DNA of 64,000 bases from an uncultured Polaribacter sp. (lineage in GTDB: Bacteria; Bacteroidota; Bacteroidia; Flavobacteriales; Flavobacteriaceae): contig CALKEB010000004.1 of NCBI GenBank assembly GCA_938084845.1, forward strand, positions 1-64,000, in the 5' to 3' direction. The notes under the pieces are model-generated. The model was given only the letters and a program-made list of their open reading frames with translations. It was not told the DNA's origin and made no database searches. Of the stretch, positions 26,283 to 35,530 are shown one piece after another; the stretch's first letter is position 1; each line of letters begins with the position of its first letter. Made by a program: the position numbers and the translations under genes.

Positions 26283-26792
26283 ATGAACCAATCAGACTTT
26301 TTAGAAGTTATTTTACCATTTAAAGATAAAGTTTTTAGATTGGCAAAAAGGTTGTTGGTGTCAAAAGAAGAAGCAGAAGACGCCACACAAGAATTAATTT
26401 TTAAATTGTGGAAGAATAAAAATAAAATTAGAGATTATAAAAATGTCGAGGCTTTTGCAATGACCATGACCAAAAATTATTGTTATGATCGTTTAAAAAG
26501 TAAGCAAGCAAATAATTTAACGTTAGTTCATAGCAATTATAAAGAGAATGAAACAACATTAGACAAAAAGTTAGAATATAGAGATAGTGTTCAGCAAGTT
26601 CATCAATTGATTGAAAAATTGCCAGAAAATCAAAAATTAATTATGCAATTAAGAGACATTGAACAATACAGTTTTGATGAAATATGTAAGATTCTTGATA
26701 TGAAATCAACAGCAGTAAGAGTTGCACTATCTAGAGCAAGAAAAACAGTCAGAGAGGCATTAATAAAAAAACACAACTATGGAATTAGCTAA
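26283..26792 (+). CDS. ECF RNA polymerase sigma factor
   Basis: A group 4 sigma-70 protein of 169 residues with only regions 2 and 4. Region 2 includes KEEAEDATQELIFKLWKN and YKNVEAFAMTMTKNYCYDRLK. Region 4 includes LPENQKLIMQLRDIEQYSFDEICKIL and the recognition helix STAVRVALSRARKTVREAL. It overlaps the downstream anti-sigma-like gene by 14 bases, which implies translational coupling. The operon continues with two DUF4252 genes. The promoter at 26198-26223 suggests autoregulation. Confidence 0.95.
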   Translation: MNQSDFLEVILPFKDKVFRLAKRLLVSKEEAEDATQELIFKLWKNKNKIRDYKNVEAFAMTMTKNYCYDRLKSKQANNLTLVHSNYKENETTLDKKLEYRDSVQQVHQLIEKLPENQKLIMQLRDIEQYSFDEICKILDMKSTAVRVALSRARKTVREALIKKHNYGIS

Positions 26793-27213
26793 CATAGAAA
26801 ATTTATTAAAAAAATACGAAGAAGGTACTACATCACTTCAAGAAGAAGCAAAATTAAAAAAGTATTTTACGTCTAAAGATGTAGCCCCTCATTTGGAAGA
26901 ATACAGCTTGTTGTTTAACTATTTTTCAATGGCTAAAGATGCTGTTTATCAAAAAGAAATATCATTAAGCCATAAGAAATCTAAACCAAAAAATTACAAG
27001 TGGTTATCTATAGCTGCTTCTGTATTGGTTTTATTTTCTGTTTTTTTAGGACAACAAGAATTTAAAGAGTATCAAGAACGTAAAAAGGTAGAAAAAATAT
27101 ATAAAAATGTTACTAAAGGTTTTTCTCTTTTATCTAGTAATTTAAAGAAAGGAACAAAAGCAATAGATCAATTTTATGTCCAAGAAACAAAAATTAATAA
27201 AATTTTAAAATAA
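26779..27213 (+). CDS. Probable membrane anti-sigma factor
   Basis: A 144-residue single-pass protein. Residues 1-60 form an acidic helical region (NIENLLKKYEEGTTSLQEEA), which in Bacteroidota anti-sigma-like proteins binds the sigma factor. A membrane segment (WLSIAASVLVLFSVFLG) lies at about 75-91, followed by a basic periplasmic tail. No zinc-binding HxxxCxxC motif is present. The function is inferred from position, overlap with the sigma gene, and topology. Confidence 0.75.
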   Translation: MELANIENLLKKYEEGTTSLQEEAKLKKYFTSKDVAPHLEEYSLLFNYFSMAKDAVYQKEISLSHKKSKPKNYKWLSIAASVLVLFSVFLGQQEFKEYQERKKVEKIYKNVTKGFSLLSSNLKKGTKAIDQFYVQETKINKILK

Positions 27214-27242
27214 ACACTAAAAATTAAGTAAATTCAATAATT

Positions 27243-27761
27243 ATGAAAAAAATAATACTAGTACTAGCCCTTGCATTGGCTCCAATATTTTCTAATGCTC
27301 AATCTATTTTTAATCGTCTAGAAAACTTAGAGGGAGTAGACATGATTGTGGTAAACAAAGATGCGTTTGAATTGTTAAATAAATTTAAGCCAAAAGATGT
27401 AAATGTAGAAGGGAATGATGTGATGCAAGCTTTTGAAATGTTAAATGAACTTAAAGAGTTTAAAATGTTTTCTACAGATGACTTTGCCATTGCAAATAAA
27501 ATGGAAAGCATGGTTAATTCTGCCATTAAGAGTGGAAATCTTACTGAATTAATGCGTATTAAAGAAGATGACTCTAGAGTTAAAATATATGTAAAAGCTA
27601 CAAAAAATAAAGATTTTGTAAGTGAAGTTTTAATGTTTGTTAAAGGAATTGATAAGAAAACAAATGGTATGTCTGAAGCTATGGTTTTGTCGTTGTTAGG
27701 GAATATAGATATTAATAAAATGGCTGACTTTACAGATAAAATTGTTAAAGAAAACAGGTAA
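27243..27761 (+). CDS. DUF4252 domain-containing exported protein
   Basis: A 172-residue protein with a Sec signal peptide (MKKIILVLALALAPIFSNAQ) and the DUF4252 domain, including FKMFSTDDFAIANKMESMV and MRIKEDDSRVKIYVKA. In Bacteroidota these proteins often sit in ECF sigma operons, which suggests an envelope function, but no activity is known. It lies 29 bases after the anti-sigma-like gene and has a lipoprotein paralogue immediately downstream. Confidence 0.87.
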   Translation: MKKIILVLALALAPIFSNAQSIFNRLENLEGVDMIVVNKDAFELLNKFKPKDVNVEGNDVMQAFEMLNELKEFKMFSTDDFAIANKMESMVNSAIKSGNLTELMRIKEDDSRVKIYVKATKNKDFVSEVLMFVKGIDKKTNGMSEAMVLSLLGNIDINKMADFTDKIVKENR

Positions 27762-27817
27762 TATAAAGTAAATTTCTTAAGGGTAAGCCTTTAATATATC
27801 AATCAAAAAATAGTTAT

Positions 27818-28357
27818 ATGAAAAAAATATTCAACGTGTTTGCTTTTCTATTAGTTGTAGTACTAATGAATTCTTGTAATACTAAAAACTCTTTACAATC
27901 GTACTTGGTAGAGACGAGTGGTAAAGAAGGTTTTTATACAGCAGATATTCCTTTAAGTTCAGTTTTATCTGTAGAATCTGATGTGGCAATGGATGTGCAA
28001 GAAACCATGAAAAGTGTAAAGAAAATCAATGTGGTTTTTTTACCAAAAACAGCGGCTAACGAAGCAGTATTTACTATTGAAAAAAATAAATTAAAATCTA
28101 TTTTTAAAAATAACGATACCTATAAGAGTTTAATGACTATGAAATTACAAGAGATGAATGTTTCTGTATTTTATGCTGGAAAAACAGCGGCAATTAATGA
28201 AATTGTTGCTTTTGGTTATGGAGATTCAAATGGAGTAGGAGTAGTTAGATTATTAGGTGACAATATGGATCCTTCTAAAATAATAACCCTATTAAATAAT
28301 GTAAGTATGAGTAAAAATGGTCTTGATGATATTAAAAATGTTTTCAAAATCATTTAG
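27818..28357 (+). CDS. DUF4252 domain-containing lipoprotein
   Basis: A 179-residue lipoprotein (MKKIFNVFAFLLVVVLMNSC lipobox), the second DUF4252 copy of the operon. It is diverged from the upstream copy but keeps the layout of a helical N-terminal part, a KKINVVFLPK strand and a C-terminal VVRLLGDNMDPSKI segment. One soluble exported copy and one lipidated copy suggest the two may act together at the outer membrane. A terminator closes the operon. Confidence 0.85.
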   Translation: MKKIFNVFAFLLVVVLMNSCNTKNSLQSYLVETSGKEGFYTADIPLSSVLSVESDVAMDVQETMKSVKKINVVFLPKTAANEAVFTIEKNKLKSIFKNNDTYKSLMTMKLQEMNVSVFYAGKTAAINEIVAFGYGDSNGVGVVRLLGDNMDPSKIITLLNNVSMSKNGLDDIKNVFKII

Positions 28358-28381
28358 TCGTATTATTGTAAACTAAAATTA

Positions 28382-28412
28382 AAACACCAAAATTTACTTT
28401 TGGTGTTTTTTT
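28382..28412 (+). terminator. Terminator of the ECF sigma operon
   Basis: ACACCAAAA (28384-28392) pairs with TTTTGGTGT (28398-28406) around a 5-base loop, followed by a T run to 28412. Confidence 0.85.
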
Positions 28413-28460
28413 ATCCAAGGAATTTAACTGACCATTAACAGCTACTACCCACAGTTTTAT

Positions 28461-28468
28461 TATTTTTG
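28461..28468 (+). promoter_or_regulatory. Candidate -7 element of the M1-like gene
   Basis: TATTTTTG matches TAnnTTTG, 22 bases before the start codon at 28491. No clear -33 element is seen. Confidence 0.35.
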
Positions 28469-28490
28469 ACTATTCTAGAAAATTAGAATT

Positions 28491-30929
28491 ATGAAATTTA
28501 CCCATATAGTTTTTTTAAGTTGCTTTTTTGTTAGTTTCTCCTTTTTAGCACAAAATACACGTTATAAATCTTCAAGAAATAAAGAGATAGATGTAGTGCA
28601 TACAAAGTTAAAAGTTGCTTTTAATTTTGATAATAAAACAATGGATGGAGAGGCTTGGATTACTTTAAAATCGCATTTTGAAGCTACGAATACGTTGCTT
28701 TTAGACGCTAAAGGCATGGTAATTCATAATGTTTTATTAGAAGATAAAAAACTAGCTTATGATTATGATGAGTTTGTTTTGAACATAGCACTTCCTAAAT
28801 ATTATAAAAAAGATGAGGCTTTTACAGTACACATTACCTACACAGCAAGACCAGAAAAAGTAAAAGACAAAATAACAAAACAGCTTACGAATGCTAAAGG
28901 TTTATACTTTATAGATGCTAGTGCCTCTAAACCTTCTTCATCTATGCAAGTTTGGACACACGGACAAACACAAGCAAACTCAGCTTGGTTTCCAACCATT
29001 GATGCACCAAATCAAAAAATGAGTCAAGAAATATACATAACTGTTCCTAAAACATACCAAACACTTTCTAACGGGAAACTCATTAGTAAAACAACAAAGG
29101 ATAATAATAGAACAGATTATTGGAAACAAGACAAAAAACATGCACCTTATTTGACTTTTATGGGAATTGGTAAGTTTACAGTTGTTAATGATTTCTATAA
29201 AGACCTACCAATATCCTATTATCTAAAAGAAGAATATGCCCCCTATGCAAAGGCTATTTTTGGATTGACTCCAGAAATGATAGAATTTTTTGAAAATAAG
29301 TTAGCAATACCTTTTCCTTGGAGTAAGTATAGTCAAATTGTTGTAAGCGATTTTATTACTGGAGCCATGGAAAATACTACTGCAGTGGTTCATGGAGAGC
29401 AAGCTTACCAAACCCCAGGCCAATTAATAGATAATAATACACAAGAGAACACCATTGCCCAGCAAATTTTTAATCATTGGTTTGGAAATTTAGTAACTGC
29501 AGAAAGTTGGTCTAATTTAACATTGAATGCATCTTTTGCTAGTTATGGTGCCTATTTATGGAGTGAATACAAATATGGTAAGATTGCTGCAGAAATGCAT
29601 TATTTTGAAAAAGTTGAAGCCTATAAAAACAGCCAAGATCAAAACAAAAGTTTGGTGCGCTATACGTATGACGAAACAGATGAGCTATTCGATTTAGTAA
29701 CTTATAATAAAGGATTAGCGGTTGTTCATATGTTAAGAGATTATTTAGGCGATGAAGCTTTTTTTAAAGGTTTAAACGCATACTTAACGACTTACAAATT
29801 TAAAACGGCAGAAGTACATCAATTAAGAATGATTTTTGAGGAGCTAACTGGTAAAGATTTAAATTGGTTTTTTAATCAATGGTATTTTGGAGTAAATCAT
29901 CCAAAGATTGAAATTTCTTACGATTATAATACATTAAGAAAAACAGTTACTGTAAACATAAAGCAATTACAGAAAGAAGTATTTAAATTTCCGTTTGCAA
30001 TAGACATTTTTGAAGGTTTAAAAAGAACTAGGCATAAGGTTTTTATCACGGGTAATGACGCTTCTTTTACTTTCCCTTACACTAAAATGCCAAATCTAAT
30101 TCAGGTTAATGCAAATAATGTTTTGCTTTGTAAGGTGTATGAAAATAAAATATTGAGTGAATATATTTTTCAATTAAAAAATGCAGACAATTTTGCACAT
30201 CGAACAGAAGCTTTATTTCAAGTAGCAACAAAACAAGATGACAAAGCTGCTTTTAATGCCATTGTAAATGCTTTAGACGATGATTCTTATCAAATTAGAA
30301 AGTTAGCACTTCAGCAAATTGATTTAATTAATAAATTTTCTAAAAAAGAAGCCATAAAAAAAATAATGATTATGGCTAATAATGACCCTAAGACTTTGGT
30401 GCAAGCAGAAGCAATAAGTACATTAGGAAAGTTAATTGACCCTGAGTTAAAACCAATTTTTGAACAAGCATTAACTAGCCAGTCCTATTCAGTTTTAGGT
30501 AAGGCTTTAGTATCTATGTACTATGTAGATAAAGCATTAGCCATTCAAAAATCTAAAGAATTACCAGACGAAGTTCGTAAAATTCTTGCCACCCCATTAA
30601 CAAAAATATTTATAGAAGCCAAAGATGAATCAGAATTACCATTTGTTGCTAAAAGTGTTATTTCTGGTATGTATTTAGCAAATGACGATGCAACTAAAGT
30701 ATTGTATCAAAAAGCATTCGATCAAATTTCTGTTACTAATAACACTATTGCTATTCAGAATCTTGTGGATGATATGGTTTTAAAAGGAAATGAATACAAA
30801 GGGTTTAACTTTGATAAAATAATGATTAATCTGATGAGAACAATGGTTGATCAACAGCAAAAAGGAAATAAAACAAATGCTCAAAAAAATATTGAGATCA
30901 TTAAAACAGCCATGTCTAAATTGTTATAG
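28491..30929 (+). CDS. M1-family peptidase homologue lacking all zinc and catalytic residues (probable pseudoenzyme)
   Basis: The 812-residue protein has a signal peptide, an N-terminal aminopeptidase-N beta domain, the GAMEN substrate motif intact at residues 291-295, a thermolysin-like domain and a C-terminal HEAT-like helical region. Aligning IAQQIFNHWFGNLV with the canonical HELAHQWFGNLV shows H, E and H replaced by Q324, Q325 and N328. The third zinc ligand, 19 residues on (NE in LNEGFA), is A347. The Tyr of the YxKG motif (Y405) remains. It therefore cannot bind zinc in the usual way. The frame is intact, so it is probably a conserved non-catalytic scaffold or peptide-binding protein. 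Active M1 paralogues usually exist elsewhere in such genomes. Confidence 0.88.
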   Translation: MKFTHIVFLSCFFVSFSFLAQNTRYKSSRNKEIDVVHTKLKVAFNFDNKTMDGEAWITLKSHFEATNTLLLDAKGMVIHNVLLEDKKLAYDYDEFVLNIALPKYYKKDEAFTVHITYTARPEKVKDKITKQLTNAKGLYFIDASASKPSSSMQVWTHGQTQANSAWFPTIDAPNQKMSQEIYITVPKTYQTLSNGKLISKTTKDNNRTDYWKQDKKHAPYLTFMGIGKFTVVNDFYKDLPISYYLKEEYAPYAKAIFGLTPEMIEFFENKLAIPFPWSKYSQIVVSDFITGAMENTTAVVHGEQAYQTPGQLIDNNTQENTIAQQIFNHWFGNLVTAESWSNLTLNASFASYGAYLWSEYKYGKIAAEMHYFEKVEAYKNSQDQNKSLVRYTYDETDELFDLVTYNKGLAVVHMLRDYLGDEAFFKGLNAYLTTYKFKTAEVHQLRMIFEELTGKDLNWFFNQWYFGVNHPKIEISYDYNTLRKTVTVNIKQLQKEVFKFPFAIDIFEGLKRTRHKVFITGNDASFTFPYTKMPNLIQVNANNVLLCKVYENKILSEYIFQLKNADNFAHRTEALFQVATKQDDKAAFNAIVNALDDDSYQIRKLALQQIDLINKFSKKEAIKKIMIMANNDPKTLVQAEAISTLGKLIDPELKPIFEQALTSQSYSVLGKALVSMYYVDKALAIQKSKELPDEVRKILATPLTKIFIEAKDESELPFVAKSVISGMYLANDDATKVLYQKAFDQISVTNNTIAIQNLVDDMVLKGNEYKGFNFDKIMINLMRTMVDQQQKGNKTNAQKNIEIIKTAMSKLL

Positions 30930-30958
30930 CGATTCTAAAGTGAGATGAACATCACATT

Positions 30959-31615
30959 TTAAAATAGTTTTTTTAGAGTAAAGAAACTGTCAGTAATAAA
31001 ATCAGCATTTTTTAAAGTTTGGTCTTTAACTTTAGGATTTTTGTATCCAATAACAAATATTCCAGCACCGTTAGCCGCTTGTATTCCATTATCGGAATCT
31101 TCAATTACAATACAGTTTTCTTTAAGTGTTTTTCCTAAAATCGCTGCTTTTTCAAAAATTTCTGGATGTGGTTTAGAAGCTTTTAAATCTGCACCACTAA
31201 TTTTTGCTAAGAAAAAATCTTGTAATTCAAATCTATTTAGTACCCGATCAATATTTACCATTGCAGAAGAAGAGGCTAATACTAAGTTTATTTTATTAGC
31301 ATACAAATGTTTGATGAATTCTTTAACGCCATCAACTAAATGAAGATTAGGATCGTTTTTAAAAAAATCAACATAGCGTTTTCGTTTATCGAGGACTAAT
31401 TTTTCTGGATTAAGGGATAAGTTAAAATGAGCTACCAACTTTTGAAATGCGTTTATTGTAGAAGATCCTGTTAACGTTTTATACAGTTCTTCAGAAACTT
31501 GAACTCCAATTGAATTAAAAGTTTCGTAATACGCTTTTTTATGAATTTCTTCAGAGTCTATAATAACACCATCCATATCAAACAATACACATTTAATTTC
31601 TTCAGGTAATTTCAT
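30959..31615 (-). CDS. HAD-superfamily phosphatase/phosphomutase-like protein
   Basis: A 218-residue HAD subfamily IA protein of the beta-phosphoglucomutase/phosphatase group. Motif I is LFDMDGVIIDSEE with the nucleophile and acid/base aspartates, motif II is LASSSA, and motif III/IV is in KPHPEIFEKA followed by VIEDSDNGIQAANGAG. The presence of a cap domain fits small sugar-phosphate substrates. The exact substrate cannot be told. Confidence 0.87.
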   Translation of the reverse strand: MKLPEEIKCVLFDMDGVIIDSEEIHKKAYYETFNSIGVQVSEELYKTLTGSSTINAFQKLVAHFNLSLNPEKLVLDKRKRYVDFFKNDPNLHLVDGVKEFIKHLYANKINLVLASSSAMVNIDRVLNRFELQDFFLAKISGADLKASKPHPEIFEKAAILGKTLKENCIVIEDSDNGIQAANGAGIFVIGYKNPKVKDQTLKNADFITDSFFTLKKLF

Positions 31616-31707
31616 AGTAAGAATGGTTTATTTTAGGAATAATTAATTTTGCGCAATTTCATAAAAAATCACAAAAAGCGCTAATTACAAGAAGCTATTT
31701 TTAAAGT

Positions 31708-32121
31708 TTACATAAATTTTTCCAATAACGAGGAGGTGGGCAATTCACAAACTTGCTTTTTCCCAAACCATTGATACCTATTTCTTGCAACAAAATCGTA
31801 CACAACATCTCTTAACGATTTTGGTAAGATTAGAAAAACTTGACATATTTTCCAAAAACCACTTAATTCTTTGGCAATATTTAATACTGCAGTAGATTTA
31901 ACTTCATAAGCAATATTAGGCTCATAAAGTAGTATAGAATCCAATTTGGTAACATCAATATTTAAGTGTTTTAAAATTTTTTTTCCTGTTGCTGATTGTA
32001 AATTGGCAAATAAAAAAACATGCTTCTTATCGTACTTAATAATTGTTAAAATAGCTGAATGACACAAATTACAAACACCGTCAAAAAGTATTATTTTTTT
32101 ATGTTTTGGAATTTGATTCAT
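31708..32121 (-). CDS. DCC1-like thiol-disulfide oxidoreductase (DUF393)
   Basis: A 137-residue protein with the DCC family hallmark ILFDGVCNLCHSAI (CxxC) near the start and the C-terminal FVARNRYQWFGK motif. The family has a thioredoxin-like fold, but its physiological role is unclear. The Met at 32121 is preferred to that at 32130, but either would do. The gene stands alone. Confidence 0.85.
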   Translation of the reverse strand: MNQIPKHKKIILFDGVCNLCHSAILTIIKYDKKHVFLFANLQSATGKKILKHLNIDVTKLDSILLYEPNIAYEVKSTAVLNIAKELSGFWKICQVFLILPKSLRDVVYDFVARNRYQWFGKKQVCELPTSSLLEKFM

Positions 32122-32220
32122 TTTTACCACTATTTTACTGCTAAATTAAGGATTTTTTATTCCATTTTTTAGTCTTTACACACTTGAAAATAGACCATCT
32201 AAAAACTTTTTTATTTTTTG

Positions 32221-32246
32221 TGTAACATTAATAGCCCTTAAACGTC
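32221..32246 (+). promoter_or_regulatory. ECF-type promoter TGTAAC-N16-CGTC of the efflux operon
   Basis: TGTAAC at 32221-32226 and CGTC at 32243-32246 with a 16-base spacer, as upstream of the ECF sigma operon. The start codon at 32339 leaves a leader of roughly 85 bases. Confidence 0.6.
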
Positions 32247-32338
32247 TTATGGTTGTATGAATAGCGCAGTTGTTTTTAACAAAAAATTAATAAGGCTTCA
32301 AATCGCTTTCAATACTTTAGTGCAAAATTAATCAACCC

Positions 32339-33031
32339 ATGATAAAAATAGAAAAACTACATAAATCTTATCCAATTGGCAAAGAATCTTTACATGTTTT
32401 AAAAGGTATAGATTTGCACATAAAAGAAGGAGAATTTGTTTCAATTATGGGTTCTTCAGGTTCAGGTAAATCTACATTATTAAATATTGTTGGGTTATTA
32501 GACATTCATGATGAAGGGAATTATTTTTTGAATGGGCAGTTAATAAAAGACATGAATGAGAAAAAAGCAGCATTACTTAGAAATAAGTTTTTAGGCTTTG
32601 TTTTTCAGTCATTTAATTTAATATCATACAAAACAGCCTTAGAAAATGTTGCATTGCCTTTGTATTATAAGGGTATGGGTAGAAAAGAGCGTTTAGAGGT
32701 GGCTTTAAATTACTTAGAGAAAGTAGGTTTAAAGGATTGGGCGAATCATTTACCAAACGAACTTTCTGGGGGGCAGAAACAACGTGTTGCTATTGCAAGG
32801 GCATTAGTAACAAAACCTAAAGTAGTTTTAGCTGATGAGCCAACTGGAGCTTTAGATTCTACAACTACAGATTCTGTAATGGATTTGTTAAAGGACATTA
32901 ACGATGAGGGGATGACGGTTTTTGTAATTACCCACGAAGAAGAAGTGGCAGAACAAACCAAAAGAGTAGTTCGTTTAAAAGATGGTGTTATCATTAGTGA
33001 TGAACTTACCAAAGCCTCTAAAGCAGTCTAA
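32339..33031 (+). CDS. MacB/LolD-type ABC transporter ATP-binding protein
   Basis: A 230-residue ABC ATPase with intact Walker A (GSSGSGKST), Q-loop (FVFQSFNLI), signature (LSGGQKQR), Walker B (VVLADEPTGALD) and H-loop (FVITHEEE). The sequence is of the MacB/FtsE/LolD branch, which powers mechanotransmission rather than translocation through the membrane domain. It is the first gene of a four-gene unit, 3 bases before the first permease. Confidence 0.93.
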   Translation: MIKIEKLHKSYPIGKESLHVLKGIDLHIKEGEFVSIMGSSGSGKSTLLNIVGLLDIHDEGNYFLNGQLIKDMNEKKAALLRNKFLGFVFQSFNLISYKTALENVALPLYYKGMGRKERLEVALNYLEKVGLKDWANHLPNELSGGQKQRVAIARALVTKPKVVLADEPTGALDSTTTDSVMDLLKDINDEGMTVFVITHEEEVAEQTKRVVRLKDGVIISDELTKASKAV

Positions 33032-33034
33032 GTT

Positions 33035-34267
33035 ATGTTTGATATAGATCGTTGGAGAGAAATTTTTCAAAGTATTAATAAAAATAGATTACGTTCTGTA
33101 ATGTCTGGTTTTACAGTTGCTTTTGCTATATTATTGTTTACTTTACTTTTCGGAATTGTAAGTGGTTTAAGTAATACTTTTAAAGATGCTTTTGCAGATG
33201 ATGCACAAAATGCAATGTTTGTAAGAGTATGGAAAACGTCAAAACCATATAAAGGATTACAAACGGGTAGATCCATACAACTTAGAAATACTGATTATGA
33301 TTTTGTGAATGAAGAATATGGAGAAAAAATTCAGTACAAATCTTCACGTATTTATAAAAACTTCAATTTAAAATATAAAAATGAAGCAGGTAATTACAGT
33401 GTAATGGCCATTAATCCAGACAATCAATATTTAGAAAAAACAATTATTGAAGAAGGTAGGTTTGTAAATGAAAAAGATATTAGAGATAAATCTAAAGTTA
33501 TTGTAATTGGAAGATTAATCAAAGAAGACCTATTTGGACAAAAACCTGCCTTAGGAAAACGTTTAAATGTTAATGGTAGTTCTTATCTAATTATTGGTAT
33601 TTTTTCGGATGATGGTGGAGACAATGAAGAACGTAAAGCATTTATCCCTTTAAGCACCGCACAAATGATTTATGGTAATAACGATTACATTAATCAAATT
33701 GCTTTAGGGTATGATCCAAATTTAAGTTTAGATGAAGCTGTCGCTTTTGGGAATCAAATGGAGCGCGATTTGCGTAAAAAAATGAATATTCATCCAGATG
33801 ATCAAAGTGCACTTTCTGTTAGAAATATGGCAGAGGCTAATAAAAATGTAGGACAATTTATGTTTATCCTATACTTTATAGTCATTGTAGTAGGGTCAGG
33901 TACTTTAGTGGCAGGTATCATAGGGATCTCTAACATAATGATTTTTGTAATTAAAGAGCGTACTAAAGAATTTGGAATCAGGAAAGCATTAGGTGCTAAA
34001 CCTTCTTCTATAGTAAGTATGGTTGTTCAAGAATCTGTTTTAATAACCACAATTGCTGGTTATATAGGTTTGTCTATAGGTACTTATGTATTAAGTCAAA
34101 TAGGAGATAGTTTAGAAGAAGATTATTTTATAAAAGATCCAACTGTAAGTACAGGGATTGTTGTCGGAGCTACTATAATCTTAATTATATCTGGACTTAT
34201 TGCAGGTTATTTACCTGCAAAAAAAGCAGCAAATATTAAACCAATTGTAGCACTAAGAGCAGACTAA
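33035..34267 (+). CDS. MacB-type ABC transporter permease, first copy
   Basis: A 410-residue protein with an N-terminal membrane helix (about residues 20-45), a large periplasmic MacB_PCD domain (about 50-275) and three C-terminal helices of the FtsX domain with the conserved IMIFVIKERTKEFGIRKALGA. It probably pairs with the second permease as a heterodimer, powered by the upstream ATPase. Confidence 0.92.
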   Translation: MFDIDRWREIFQSINKNRLRSVMSGFTVAFAILLFTLLFGIVSGLSNTFKDAFADDAQNAMFVRVWKTSKPYKGLQTGRSIQLRNTDYDFVNEEYGEKIQYKSSRIYKNFNLKYKNEAGNYSVMAINPDNQYLEKTIIEEGRFVNEKDIRDKSKVIVIGRLIKEDLFGQKPALGKRLNVNGSSYLIIGIFSDDGGDNEERKAFIPLSTAQMIYGNNDYINQIALGYDPNLSLDEAVAFGNQMERDLRKKMNIHPDDQSALSVRNMAEANKNVGQFMFILYFIVIVVGSGTLVAGIIGISNIMIFVIKERTKEFGIRKALGAKPSSIVSMVVQESVLITTIAGYIGLSIGTYVLSQIGDSLEEDYFIKDPTVSTGIVVGATIILIISGLIAGYLPAKKAANIKPIVALRAD

Positions 34268-34269
34268 TT

Positions 34270-35514
34270 ATGAAATTTTTATTTGATTCAGACACTTGGC
34301 AAGAAATTTACGGAAGTATTCGTAAAAATAAAATAAGAACGGTAATTACCATTATAGGTGTTTTATGGGGTATTTTCTTATTGGTAGTTCTTTTAGGAGC
34401 AGCTAGAGGTATAGATAATGGGTTTAAAAAATTATTTGGAGATTTTGCCACCAATAGTGTTTTTGTTTGGACTCAAGCTACAGATACACCTTTTAAAGGT
34501 TTTCAGGAGGGACGAAGATTTCGTCTTAAAATGAACGATATTAAAGCTTTACGATCCGAATATAAAGATGAAATTAAATTATTAGCACCAAGAAATCAAA
34601 CCAATAATCTTATTATTCATGATTTTAAATCAGGAAATTTTCAAGTAAGTGGAGATTATCCAATTCTAGATCAAATTCAAAAGAAAAAACTTATTTCAGG
34701 TCGTTTCATTAATGAAAATGATATACTTTCTACAGCTAAGGTTACTGTGATTTCTGAAGAAATGTATGAGCAATTGTTTGATAAAGGAGAACAGCCTATT
34801 GGTGAATATGTGAAAATTAATAGCATAAATTATAAAATAATTGGAGTGTACGGACCTTCTAATGGTATAGATTTAGATGGAAATACTGCTTACATTCCTT
34901 TTACCACATTTAAAAGAGTTTACAATACTGCCAATAATGTAGATTGGATGGTAATTACAGCGAGTAAAGGCGTTGATATTGAACAGATGGAAAGTGATGT
35001 TATTTTAACACTAAAAAGTTTACATAACGTTCACCCAGAAGATAAAAGAGCGTTTGGATCTTTTAATTTAGGAGTACAGATTGCCAAAGTAACTGGTTTT
35101 TTAATTGGCTTACAGTTTATGACTTGGTTTGTAGGTATAGCTACTTTAATTGCAGGAGTATTTGCTATTGGTAATATTTTATTAATTACAGTAAAGGAAA
35201 GAACTCAAGAAATTGGAATCCGAAGAGCTTTAGGAGCAACACCAAAAAGTATTCGTCAACAAATTATATTAGAATCTGTTTTTTTAACAACAGTAGCTGG
35301 AATGTTAGGTATTATATTTGGAAGTTTTGTTTTGTACATTATCGATGCTGCCTTTGGGCAAGGAGATGATGCTGCACTTATAAATCCAACTGTTAACATT
35401 CCTATAATAATTATAGCATTTGTTACCTTGATTGTGCTAGGTACTTTAATTGGACTAATTCCAGCACACATGGCAACACTTGTTAGACCAATAGAAGCAT
35501 TAAGAGAAGAATAA
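34270..35514 (+). CDS. MacB-type ABC transporter permease, second copy
   Basis: A 414-residue paralogue of the preceding permease with the same MacB_PCD plus FtsX layout. It has the N-terminal helix IRTVITIIGVLWGIFLLVVLLGAARG and the signature VKERTQEIGIRRALGATPKSIRQQI. The 2-base spacing from the first permease indicates tight coupling. Having two different permeases, rather than one MacB homodimer, is common in Bacteroidota. Confidence 0.92.
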   Translation: MKFLFDSDTWQEIYGSIRKNKIRTVITIIGVLWGIFLLVVLLGAARGIDNGFKKLFGDFATNSVFVWTQATDTPFKGFQEGRRFRLKMNDIKALRSEYKDEIKLLAPRNQTNNLIIHDFKSGNFQVSGDYPILDQIQKKKLISGRFINENDILSTAKVTVISEEMYEQLFDKGEQPIGEYVKINSINYKIIGVYGPSNGIDLDGNTAYIPFTTFKRVYNTANNVDWMVITASKGVDIEQMESDVILTLKSLHNVHPEDKRAFGSFNLGVQIAKVTGFLIGLQFMTWFVGIATLIAGVFAIGNILLITVKERTQEIGIRRALGATPKSIRQQIILESVFLTTVAGMLGIIFGSFVLYIIDAAFGQGDDAALINPTVNIPIIIIAFVTLIVLGTLIGLIPAHMATLVRPIEALREE

Positions 35515-35530
35515 ATAATCAACTAAAATT

